NCBI GenBank assembly: GCA_013698285.1
Contig: JACCVE010000104.1
Span: 1-8,177, forward strand
DNA from: Chloroflexia bacterium
GTDB taxonomy: Bacteria > Chloroflexota > Chloroflexia > Thermomicrobiales > UBA6265
Length of the DNA: 8,177 nucleotides
Direction: 5' to 3'
Shown: positions 1-5,435 of the stretch, piece after piece
How the letters are laid out: each line of letters opens with the position of its first letter
Numbering within the stretch: the first letter of the stretch is position 1
Notes under the pieces: generated by a model
The model's input: only the letters and a program-made list of their open reading frames with translations
What the model was told of the DNA's origin: nothing
Databases searched by the model: none
Made by a program: the position numbers and the translations under genes

Positions 1-201
1 ATCCGGGTGGGCGAGGCGGTCGCCGTCCGGTTACTCATCGACCAGGCGTTCACATACAACGAGGACTTCGAGCTGCGGTTCACGCGGTTCAACGGCAAGC
101 CGATGGTGATCGCCAAGACCAGCACCACGACCTCAACGACGGTCACGTGCGGCGACGGCACAGGATGCGGCACCACCGTGGTCGGGTCCGTGCCTATCTG
201 A
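1..201 (+). CDS. C-terminal end of an unrecognised protein (5' partial)
   Basis: The frame is open from the first base of the window (Ile-Arg-Val-Gly-Glu...) to TGA at 199-201, giving 66 visible residues. A GTG at 7 could in principle start translation, but no ribosome binding site can be seen, so a gene running in from upstream is more likely. The visible part begins with a hydrophobic/charged stretch (VAVRLLIDQAF) and a beta-strand-like piece (FELRFTRFNGKPMVIAK). It ends in a low-complexity Thr/Ser/Gly tail with two Cys in the pattern TCGDGTGCGTT. Codon use is GC-rich like its neighbours. I do not recognise the family. The Thr-rich end could be an exposed tail of a secreted or surface protein, but nothing in view proves it. 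Confidence 0.5.
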   Translation: MRVGEAVAVRLLIDQAFTYNEDFELRFTRFNGKPMVIAKTSTTTSTTVTCGDGTGCGTTVVGSVPI

Positions 202-685
202 TCACGGCCGTCCGCGCCGCCCGGTCTGCTTTCCCTGTTGAACCACCAGCACTGGTCAGGACCGCTGGCACCCTCTCATCCCGACGGCACTCCGGATCGG
301 GAGAGGGCGACCCTGAAGGGAAAAGTGACGGACCACACCATGGCCGAGATGCCAGTCAGGGTGGGATAGAATCGTTATCGGTTCTACCAGATCCTCCCCG
401 GGCCGAAGGGCGACTTGGCGCCGCCGCTTTACGCCGTGGACTAGCCGCTGTCGCGCGATCCCAACCAGCGACGCTACCGGATGTTCTGGCCATCCGACGA
501 CCACGGTTCCCTGCCATACGGGACGCCCTCGGTGTTCGCGCACCATCGCCGAGAGCATCTGCACGGCGGAGACGATGCAGCCACTCACGCGCATTCTGTC
601 GAGACTGACCGCTCACGGTGAAACGGAGGGCCTCGTGTCCTCCCGGCGTCTCCCATCACTCCAGTCTCTGGGGACCGCGTGCCCC
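202..685. other. 484-bp stretch with no supportable gene
   Basis: No reading frame here has both a ribosome binding site and a recognisable protein. The plus frame shared with the upstream gene reads in a protein-like way from ATG 340, but TAG codons at 367-369 and 442-444 break it before it ends at TGA 619-621; it may be a decayed gene. The opposite strand is open over 256-594 but lacks a ribosome binding site and any familiar motif. A bulged stem-loop can be drawn at 271-307 (CCCTCT/AGAGGG plus CCCGA/TCGGG) about 70 nt after the preceding stop; no T-run follows, so it is at best a weak terminator or processing site. A small GGGG/CCCC hairpin (670-685) lies just past the stop of the minus-strand dioxygenase gene. 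Confidence 0.4.
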
Positions 686-1759
686 CTACCCCACCGCCAG
701 GGGACGCAAGCGGCCCGCGATCGCCGCCCGGTCCGCCTCCAGCCACGCCGGCAGGCGCAGCGATTCGCCGAGGTGACCAGGGTCCTCGTCGGTCGCGAAC
801 CCCGGCCCGGCCGTGGCGATCTCCACGATGTGACCGTCCGGGTCGTTGAAATAGATGCTCTTGAAGTACTGGCGGTCCAAGAACTCCGTCGTCGGCACAC
901 CCGCCTCCGCCAGCCGCTCCTGCCAGGCTCGCTGGGCGTCCTCGTTCGCCACGTTCAGGGCGAAGTGGTGCGTCATCCCCCGGCCGACCGCGCCGCGCGG
1001 CCGGGTCCCCGGTTGGTACCCGAACCAGGTGATGACCGTACCCGGGGCACCGTCGCCGACCCCGACGTAGAGGTGGGGCGAGGTCGGGTCATCGAAGTTG
1101 ACCGTCCGCTTCAGCGGCCGCATCCCCAACGTTTCGGCGTAGAAGGCCATTGTCCGTTCCGCGTCAGAGGCCATGAACGTGATGTGGTGCATCCGCTCCA
1201 GCCTCATCTCGGCGTCGATCTCGGCGACCGGCTCCGGCCAGGTGACGGCGGCGATCGCCGCCTCGTCGCGATGACCGGCGGTGGTCTCGACCGGCGGCGG
1301 GCGCAGTTCCTGGCCCAGGGCGTCCGGCGCCTCGTCCACGGACCATCCCGGTCCCCGGGTGGCGATCTCGATGATCAGGCCGTCCGGGTCCTGGAAGTAG
1401 ATGCTGCGGAAGTAGACCCTGTCGTAGGGGCCGCTCACCTTGACTCCGTTGTCGGTCAGCCAGCGCTTCCACCGGTCCTGCGTCGCGGCCGTCACCGTCT
1501 CGAAGGCGACATGGTGCGTCGTACCGATGCCGGTGTGACCGCGGGCCGCGTTCGGCCATTCGAAGAAGGTCAGCAGCGACCCCGGATCAGCCGCCTCGTT
1601 GCCGAAGTAGAGGTGGTAGGCGCCGGGGTCGTCGAAGTTGACCGTCTGCTTGACGAGCCGGAGACCCATGATCCCGGTGTAGAACGAGACCGTGCGCTGG
1701 GCGTCGGCGCAGACGGCCGTGAGGTGATGAATGCCCGTGATCGCCGCTGCGCCGTCCAT
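686..1759 (-). CDS. VOC-superfamily ring-cleaving dioxygenase (MhqO/PcpA/LinE-like)
   Basis: 357-residue protein with two glyoxalase/bleomycin-resistance (VOC) modules at about residues 7-135 and 188-320. Each opens with a His-His motif (IHHLT at 10-14, MHHITF at 190-195), has a central HH (TTHHVAF 80-86, MTHHFAL 262-268) and closes with DPDGxxxEIAT (124-134, 306-316). Family knowledge: PcpA and LinE, hydroquinone extradiol dioxygenases, and MhqO use a His/His/Glu Fe(II) site formed by the first His-His motif and the HH and Glu of the second module. Here His12, His264/265 and Glu313 are candidate ligands, so the active site looks intact. The start was chosen at ATG 1759 because GGAGG (CCTCC on plus, 1767-1771) lies 7 nt upstream. 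The frame stays open to 2731, but that extension is antisense to the hydrolase gene. It is divergent from that hydrolase. The exact substrate (hydroquinone, catechol or a related quinol) is inferred. Confidence 0.88.
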   Translation of the reverse strand: MDGAAAITGIHHLTAVCADAQRTVSFYTGIMGLRLVKQTVNFDDPGAYHLYFGNEAADPGSLLTFFEWPNAARGHTGIGTTHHVAFETVTAATQDRWKRWLTDNGVKVSGPYDRVYFRSIYFQDPDGLIIEIATRGPGWSVDEAPDALGQELRPPPVETTAGHRDEAAIAAVTWPEPVAEIDAEMRLERMHHITFMASDAERTMAFYAETLGMRPLKRTVNFDDPTSPHLYVGVGDGAPGTVITWFGYQPGTRPRGAVGRGMTHHFALNVANEDAQRAWQERLAEAGVPTTEFLDRQYFKSIYFNDPDGHIVEIATAGPGFATDEDPGHLGESLRLPAWLEADRAAIAGRLRPLAVG

Positions 1760-1858
1760 GTCGTAACCTCCGTGTTGGTCGATGGTTGCCAGTCGTGGCC
1801 CGTCGTGTGCCCATGATCTGGGACAACCGAACGTGACATACCGTCCAGAGGTGACCCG
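1760..1858. promoter_or_regulatory. Divergent intergenic region between dioxygenase and hydrolase genes
   Basis: These 99 bp separate two divergently transcribed genes and must hold both start regions. The ribosome binding sites are clear: GGAGG on minus (1767-1771) and GAGG on plus (1848-1851), each 7 nt from its ATG. I found no convincing -35/-10 pair on either strand. The only dyad is CCCA-tgatc-TGGG at 1810-1822, which extends imperfectly to 1808-1825 and is a weak operator candidate. It does not resemble the wrbA/hxlR dyad elsewhere in the window. Confidence 0.4.
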
Positions 1859-2572
1859 ATGACCCAGGCCGATGCCCGCCGGACGCGACCAGATGATGCC
1901 ACCGACCCGTCGCACGATCCTCACCGCGACACGCCCGTCCATCGCGAGGGCTCCCCCGCCGGCGACGCCACCGGCGCGGTCATCGCCCTCCACGGCCGTG
2001 GCTCGTCGGCCGGTGACATCCTCGGCCTGGTCGAGACCGTCGCCCCGTTCGCCCTGGCCCGGTGGGCACCGGAGGCCGCTGGCTCGACCTGGTACCCCCA
2101 TTCTTTCCTCGTCCCCGTGGAGAACAACCAGCCCTATCTCGACTCCGCCCTGGCGAAGATCGATCGGATCGTCGCGGAACTGGTCGCGGCCAGCATCTCC
2201 CACGACCGGATCGCCCTGCTCGGCTTCTCCCAGGGTGCCTGCCTCGCCCTCGAATATGCCGCTCGCCACGCCCGCCGCTGGGGCGCGGTGATCGGCCTCA
2301 GCGGCGGCCTGATCGGTCCACCGGGGACGCCCCGAGACTATCCCGGCTCCCTCGCGGGGACACCCGTGTTCCTCGGCTGCTCCGACACCGACGCCCACAT
2401 CCCCCTCGAACGGGTGCACGAATCGACGGCGGTGTTCCGGGCCATGGGCGCTTCCGTGACCGAACGGATCTACCCGGGCATGGGTCACACCGTCAACCGC
2501 GCCGAAATCACCATCGTCCGCGAGATGCTGTCGTCGCTGGCGTCCCCGGCCGGCCGGGCCGACGCTCGTTAG
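1859..2572 (+). CDS. Phospholipase/carboxylesterase-family alpha/beta-hydrolase (MhqD-like)
   Basis: 237-residue serine hydrolase. The oxyanion-hole motif ALHGRGSS lies at 43-50, the nucleophile elbow GFSQG at 122-126 (Ser124), and the acid is in SDTDAHIPL (175-183), with Asp178 best matching the catalytic Asp of acyl-protein thioesterase relatives. The catalytic base is His210 in GMGHTVN. The triad therefore looks complete. Residues 1-35 are polar, rich in Asp, Arg and Pro, and likely a disordered extension; there is no signal peptide, so it should be cytoplasmic. The start at ATG 1859 is supported by GAGG 7 nt upstream. In Bacillus subtilis, MhqD of this family is coinduced with the dioxygenases MhqE and MhqO on quinone stress. 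Here the gene is divergent from an MhqO-like gene, which supports a role on ring-cleavage products or related esters, although the substrate is unknown. It converges on the flavin reductase gene with a 22-bp gap and no obvious terminator. Confidence 0.87.
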   Translation: MTQADARRTRPDDATDPSHDPHRDTPVHREGSPAGDATGAVIALHGRGSSAGDILGLVETVAPFALARWAPEAAGSTWYPHSFLVPVENNQPYLDSALAKIDRIVAELVAASISHDRIALLGFSQGACLALEYAARHARRWGAVIGLSGGLIGPPGTPRDYPGSLAGTPVFLGCSDTDAHIPLERVHESTAVFRAMGASVTERIYPGMGHTVNRAEITIVREMLSSLASPAGRADAR

Positions 2573-2594
2573 ACACGCCGTGCCCGCCCCGCGA

Positions 2595-3305
2595 TCAGCG
2601 ACCCGCCGGGATCGGCTTCGCCCCGATCCCGACCGGCTCCGTCCCCTCGGACAGGAGGCGCTCGTAGGTCGGCCGCACCCGCTCGAAGCGATCGGTGGTC
2701 CGGCTATAGAGGTTGCCGCCCAGGCGGCCAAAGGCCCGCAGCAGGTCCGGCGCGACCTTGTCGTCTCGCCAGACGCGCTCGGCGATCCGGGCGTGGACCA
2801 CGGTTCCGGCGATCAGGTAGCTCGGCTGGTCACCGTACTCCCGGATGTCGAGCAACCGCATCTCCAGGGCGACGGGCGCCTCGGCCACCCCGGGCACGGC
2901 GACGACCGCCGATGGTCGCGGCGTCAGTCCGGCCCAGGCGAATTCGCTCTCGTCGCAGGGGAAATCGGCCGCCGACAGGTTCAGCGACTCGATCAGGTCG
3001 TCCCCGGCCACATTGATGACGTACTCGCCGCTCGTCTCCAGGTTCCGCAGCGTGTCCTTGCGGCCCGAGCTGACGAAGCCGAGGATCGGGGGGCGGTCGG
3101 ACAGCACCGTGAAGTAGGAATGGGGCGCCACGTTCAAGGTGCCGTCCGGCGCGACCGTCGAGACCCAGGCGATCGGCCGGGGCACGACGACCGCCTTCAG
3201 CACGCCGCCGAATCGCTCCCGCCAGGCGGGGTCGGCGGGAGCGATGTCGCGGAGGTCCCCGTCATCTGGGGGCTGGCCGCTGATCGCCCCATTCGGGTCC
3301 GTCAT
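2595..3305 (-). CDS. Flavin reductase-like FMN-binding split-barrel protein
   Basis: 236-residue protein of the flavin reductase-like (DIM6/NTAB) family. The diagnostic region runs from residue 43 to about 95. RPIAWVSTVAPDG, then LNVAPHSYF (57-65), the SDRPPILGF segment (69-77) and SSGRKDTLRNL (79-89) followed by EYVIN form the FMN-binding edge of the split barrel. Residues 1-30 are polar and variable. Members bind FMN and use NAD(P)H to reduce flavin, or act as flavoproteins on small substrates; partners are often oxygenases. ATG 3303-3305 overlaps the upstream VOC gene's TGA (3302-3304) as ATGA, which implies translational coupling and one transcript. No separate ribosome binding site is needed. 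The C-terminus ends 22 bp from the convergent hydrolase gene. Family assignment is firm; the in vivo substrate is not known. Confidence 0.88.
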   Translation of the reverse strand: MTDPNGAISGQPPDDGDLRDIAPADPAWRERFGGVLKAVVVPRPIAWVSTVAPDGTLNVAPHSYFTVLSDRPPILGFVSSGRKDTLRNLETSGEYVINVAGDDLIESLNLSAADFPCDESEFAWAGLTPRPSAVVAVPGVAEAPVALEMRLLDIREYGDQPSYLIAGTVVHARIAERVWRDDKVAPDLLRAFGRLGGNLYSRTTDRFERVRPTYERLLSEGTEPVGIGAKPIPAGR

Positions 3306-3844
3306 CCCGCCGCCTCGTCGTCCAGTTCGGCCAGCAGGTCCCGCGGGTCGAGCGGCCGGGTCACCATCTCGAGCGTGCCGTCGGCGGCCTTCGGCCAGTC
3401 CGCCGGGTCGCGGTCCCGATACAGCTCCAGGCCATTGCCGTCCGGATCGTCCAGGTACAACGCCTCCGAGACGCCATGGTCCGAGGCTCCACCCAGCCGG
3501 ACCCCGTGCTCGACGAGGCGGCGCAGCGCCCGGGCCAACTCCCGGCGGTTCGGGTAGAGGATCGCCGCGTGGTAGAGCCCGGTCGTGCCCCGACCCGGTC
3601 GTGATCCTCCCCCGCTCTCCCAGGTGTTGAGCCCGATGTGGTGGTGGTAGCCGCCGGCCGACAGGAACGCGGCCTGGTCGCCATAGCGCTGCATCAACCG
3701 GAACCCGAGCACGTCGCGGTAGAAGGCGACCGCCCGCTCCAGATCGGCCACCTTCAGGTGGACATGGCCGATCCGTACCCCGGCGTCGATCTCGGGCTCG
3801 GCTGCCTGGTCCGGCGCGGCGACCTGCCCCGTTGTCTTCTCCAT
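3302..3844 (-). CDS. VOC-family protein, catechol 2,3-dioxygenase (CatE)-like
   Basis: 180-residue single-module VOC protein. The fold signature is clear: GHVHLKVADLERAVAFYRDV from residue 26, GYHHHIGLNTW at 65-75, GLYHAAILYP at 89-98 and YLDDPDGNGLELY at 130-142. Likely metal ligands are His29 (or His27), His92 and Glu140, as in CatE-type extradiol dioxygenases. CatE proteins are usually near 285 residues with two modules, so this is either a short homodimeric relative or a thiol-transferase/glyoxalase-like VOC enzyme. Residues 1-24 are a polar leader. The start was chosen at ATG 3842-3844, with GGAGG (CCTCC on plus, 3852-3856) 7 nt away; the ATG two codons earlier lies only 1 nt from that site. 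The frame is open further up to 3910, but that region contains the hairpin described separately. Coupled by ATGA to the flavin reductase gene. Substrate is inferred to be a catechol, quinol or electrophile adduct. Confidence 0.85.
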   Translation of the reverse strand: MEKTTGQVAAPDQAAEPEIDAGVRIGHVHLKVADLERAVAFYRDVLGFRLMQRYGDQAAFLSAGGYHHHIGLNTWESGGGSRPGRGTTGLYHAAILYPNRRELARALRRLVEHGVRLGGASDHGVSEALYLDDPDGNGLELYRDRDPADWPKAADGTLEMVTRPLDPRDLLAELDDEAAG

Positions 3845-3885
3845 CCTCATTCCTCCATGTGCCGCCGGTGCGGCCCCATCATCCA

Positions 3886-3920
3886 CCGAGAGCCGGTGGC
3901 AGTGTGCCACCGGCTCTCGG
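3886..3920. terminator. Perfect 16-bp stem-loop between wrbA and the VOC gene
   Basis: CCGAGAGCCGGTGGCA (3886-3901) is followed by GTG and its exact reverse complement (3905-3920). It lies 29 bp past the wrbA stop and 41 bp before the VOC start. On the minus strand no T-run follows, so it is not a canonical intrinsic terminator. It could be a partial terminator, a transcript-processing site or an mRNA 3'-end stabiliser that sets wrbA above the two downstream genes. Confidence 0.6.
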
Positions 3921-3949
3921 GTGTCGTCTCGCCGGTGCGGCCGGTGGGG

Positions 3950-4597
3950 TCAGCTGACCCCGGCCAGCTCGCGGACGGGCACGCCGATCAACTTCGCCGT
4001 GGTCTCGGCGACGCGGCGGCCCTGGAACCGGGCACTGGCCAGCGCGGTCTCGTCCGGCGAGAGTTCGCCGTTGTTCGAGGTGAACGACGCGCCGTAGGGG
4101 TTCCCAGCCTGGAACTGGATCGGGTCCGCATAGCTCGGGGCAACGATGATCGAACCCCAGTGGTAGGCGACGTTGTTCAGCGCCGCCAGGGTGGTCTCGT
4201 GGCCGCCGTGCCCGGTCGCGACCGTGACGAAGGACGAGAAGACCTTGTCGACCAGCTTGCCCTGCGCCCAGAGGCCGCCGGTGCCGTCGATCAACTGCTT
4301 GATCTGGGCAGCGGGCAGGCCGTAGCGGGTGGGGGTGCCGAAGATGATGGCGTCGGCCCACTCCAAGTCGTCATTCGTCGCCTCCGGCACGTCCTGCGTC
4401 TCCAGGCGGTGCTTGGACCAACCCTCGTTGGACTGGATCGCCGACTCCGGCGCCAGCTCCTTCGCCTTACGCAGTCGAACCTCGGCCCCCGTCGCCTCTG
4501 CCCCCTCGACGATCGCCTTGGCCATCTCGTAGGTGGTCCCGGTGGCGCTGTAGTAGATGACCGCGACCTTCGCCGGCTGTGCTTGGATGTTCTCCAT
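3950..4597 (-). CDS. wrbA: NAD(P)H:quinone oxidoreductase, WrbA family
   Basis: 215-residue flavodoxin-fold protein, slightly longer than E. coli WrbA (198). The FMN phosphate loop YYSATGTTY is at 15-23. The GTPTRYGLPAAQIKQLID segment (87-104) and TGHGGHETT (128-136) are characteristic WrbA flavin- and active-site loops. WrbA proteins are cytosolic tetramers with FMN that reduce benzoquinones to hydroquinones by two electrons, avoiding semiquinones. Residues 48-78 form the WrbA-type insertion after the second strand. The start at ATG 4597 is preceded by AGGAG 9 nt upstream. A near-consensus promoter places the transcript start about 70 nt before the ATG. It is divergent from an HxlR-family regulator whose candidate operator covers the wrbA promoter, so repression relieved by quinones is likely but inferred. 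The two VOC/flavin reductase genes follow after a stem-loop. Confidence 0.95.
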   Translation of the reverse strand: MENIQAQPAKVAVIYYSATGTTYEMAKAIVEGAEATGAEVRLRKAKELAPESAIQSNEGWSKHRLETQDVPEATNDDLEWADAIIFGTPTRYGLPAAQIKQLIDGTGGLWAQGKLVDKVFSSFVTVATGHGGHETTLAALNNVAYHWGSIIVAPSYADPIQFQAGNPYGASFTSNNGELSPDETALASARFQGRRVAETTAKLIGVPVRELAGVS

Positions 4598-4667
4598 GTA
4601 GTCGTACTCCTGGGATTGTCCCTATTCCTGGCTGTCCGTAGCGGCCCGTGCCGGTCGGCTAACCTTG

Positions 4668-4715
4668 CGTAAGCGACTATACAACCATACGCGAACGATT
4701 GTCAAGCGGCTTACG
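4668..4715. promoter_or_regulatory. Imperfect 19-bp-arm dyad, candidate HxlR-family operator
   Basis: Arm 4668-4686 and the reverse complement of 4697-4715 agree at 14 of 19 positions, with shared pattern CGTAAGCnnCTnnACAAnC. The outer 7 bp (CGTAAGC/GCTTACG) are perfect. Arm centres are 29 bp apart. The left arm covers the wrbA -10; the right arm covers the wrbA -35 and the hxlR -35. A dimeric winged-helix repressor bound here would block both promoters. Assigning the adjacent regulator as the ligand is inference from position. Confidence 0.55.
4676..4705 (-). promoter_or_regulatory. Sigma70-type promoter for wrbA
   Basis: On the minus strand TTGACA (4705-4700) is followed after 18 bp by TATAGT (4681-4676): 6/6 and 5/6 matches to consensus. 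The predicted start is near 4669, giving a leader of about 70 nt before wrbA. This is the strongest promoter match in the window and sits inside the 4668-4715 dyad. Confidence 0.75.
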
Positions 4716-4727
4716 ATGTGTAATACT
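4699..4727 (+). promoter_or_regulatory. Promoter for the HxlR-family regulator gene
   Basis: TTGTCA (4699-4704, 5/6) is followed after 17 bp by AATACT (4722-4727, 4/6) with an extended TGn (4719-4721). The predicted start is at about 4733-4734, on or next to the A of the chosen ATG. The -35 overlaps the wrbA -35 by five bases on the other strand. Confidence 0.5.
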
Positions 4728-4733
4728 CTGGCC

Positions 4734-5192
4734 ATGGAATTGATCGCACTAACCCGGCCAAGCCATGATCCGAAAGTGGTCGGCCGCGACACGGCGGGCG
4801 AGCCGACCCACGACCATTCCGGGGCCTTCTGCCCCGTTTATAGCCGTGCGATCGAGGTGATCGGCCGGCGTTGGACCGGGGCGATCCTGCGTGCCCTGCT
4901 CTCGGGCGCGACCCGTTTCACCGACATCACCGCGGTGGTCCCCGGCCTGAGCGACCGGCTGCTCTCCGAGCGCCTCAAGGAGCTGGAGGCCGAGGGGATC
5001 GTCACCCGCGGCGTCACCCCGTCCCACCCGGTCCGGATCGAGTACGGCCTCACCCCGAAGGGCTACGCCCTGAACGACGTGATCGTCGCCGTCTCGACCT
5101 GGGCCGCGACCTGGGGGACGACCTCGGCCGCTGACGGTGGTGATGGCGATCTGGTCGTGGCGGGGTGTGCCGAGGACCCCGTCGTCCCCTAG
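4734..5192 (+). CDS. HxlR/DUF24-family winged-helix transcriptional regulator
   Basis: 152 residues from ATG 4734. The HxlR domain runs from about residue 33 to 127: CPVYSRAIEVIGRRWTGAIL (33-52), RFTDI (61-65), the recognition region PGLSDRLLSERLKELEAEGI (70-89) and the wing ending in YGLTPKGYAL (104-113). Cys33 before Pro matches the conserved sensor Cys of YodB, CatR and HypR, which respond to quinones, diamide or hypochlorite; a second Cys (145) lies near the C-terminus. Residues 1-32 form a longer N-terminal arm than usual. The frame is open back to TTG 4665, but that region contains the promoter, and no ribosome binding site precedes either ATG 4716 or ATG 4734, so a leaderless start at 4734 fits best. 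It is divergent from wrbA and upstream of the DHA2 exporter, both likely targets. Effector and targets are inferred. Confidence 0.88.
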   Translation: MELIALTRPSHDPKVVGRDTAGEPTHDHSGAFCPVYSRAIEVIGRRWTGAILRALLSGATRFTDITAVVPGLSDRLLSERLKELEAEGIVTRGVTPSHPVRIEYGLTPKGYALNDVIVAVSTWAATWGTTSAADGGDGDLVVAGCAEDPVVP

Positions 5193-5198
5193 CCGTGG

Positions 5199-5238
5199 CG
5201 AGATCCGCCCCCGCGCGATCTCGTGCTCCCGCGAGCAC
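5199..5238. terminator. Two adjoining short hairpins after the regulator gene
   Basis: CGAGATC/GATCTCG (5199-5205 and 5217-5223, 11-nt loop) is followed at once by GTGCTC/GAGCAC (5223-5228 and 5233-5238, 4-nt loop). They begin 6 bp after the hxlR stop. No T-run follows, so factor-independent termination is doubtful. In the rest of the gap before the exporter gene I see only a weak promoter candidate: CAGACA (5281-5286) and TAGGGT (5304-5309), with a small GGTGA-cca-TCACC dyad (5307-5319), and a 10-bp palindrome CGACCGGTCG (5323-5332). Confidence 0.3.
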
Positions 5239-5435
5239 CGGAATCGGTCCCACCTTGTCGTGGCGGCGACAGGCGGGAACCAGACACCTGACCCTTCCCG
5301 GTGTAGGGTGACCATCACCGAACGACCGGTCGCCGGTCCGGGCGAGGGTCCCGCGGCCCCCGGCGTATCGCCCCGCCCCGCCCCCGATTTCTGTCCAAGC
5401 GAGCGCACACCGATCGAGGTCCAGGAGGAAAGACC

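Noticed and set aside
290..330. Riboswitch-like GGAGAG and GAAGGG words, reminiscent of a glycine aptamer
   Set aside because: The spacing and stems of the glycine riboswitch core cannot be drawn, and no intact gene follows on the plus strand.
575..1816. 413-residue plus-strand frame opposite the dioxygenase gene
   Set aside because: It is rich in Arg/Val/Gly/Asp without motifs or a ribosome binding site and mirrors the GC-rich codons of the real gene on the other strand.
686..2731. Single 681-residue minus-strand open frame spanning the dioxygenase and the whole hydrolase region
   Set aside because: Only the part below 1759 carries VOC motifs and has a ribosome binding site. The upstream part is low in recognisable features and antisense to a hydrolase with an intact catalytic triad.
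3638..4672. 344-residue plus-strand frame opposite wrbA
   Set aside because: It is a composition shadow: WrbA motifs on the minus strand are unmistakable, and this frame runs through the wrbA promoter.
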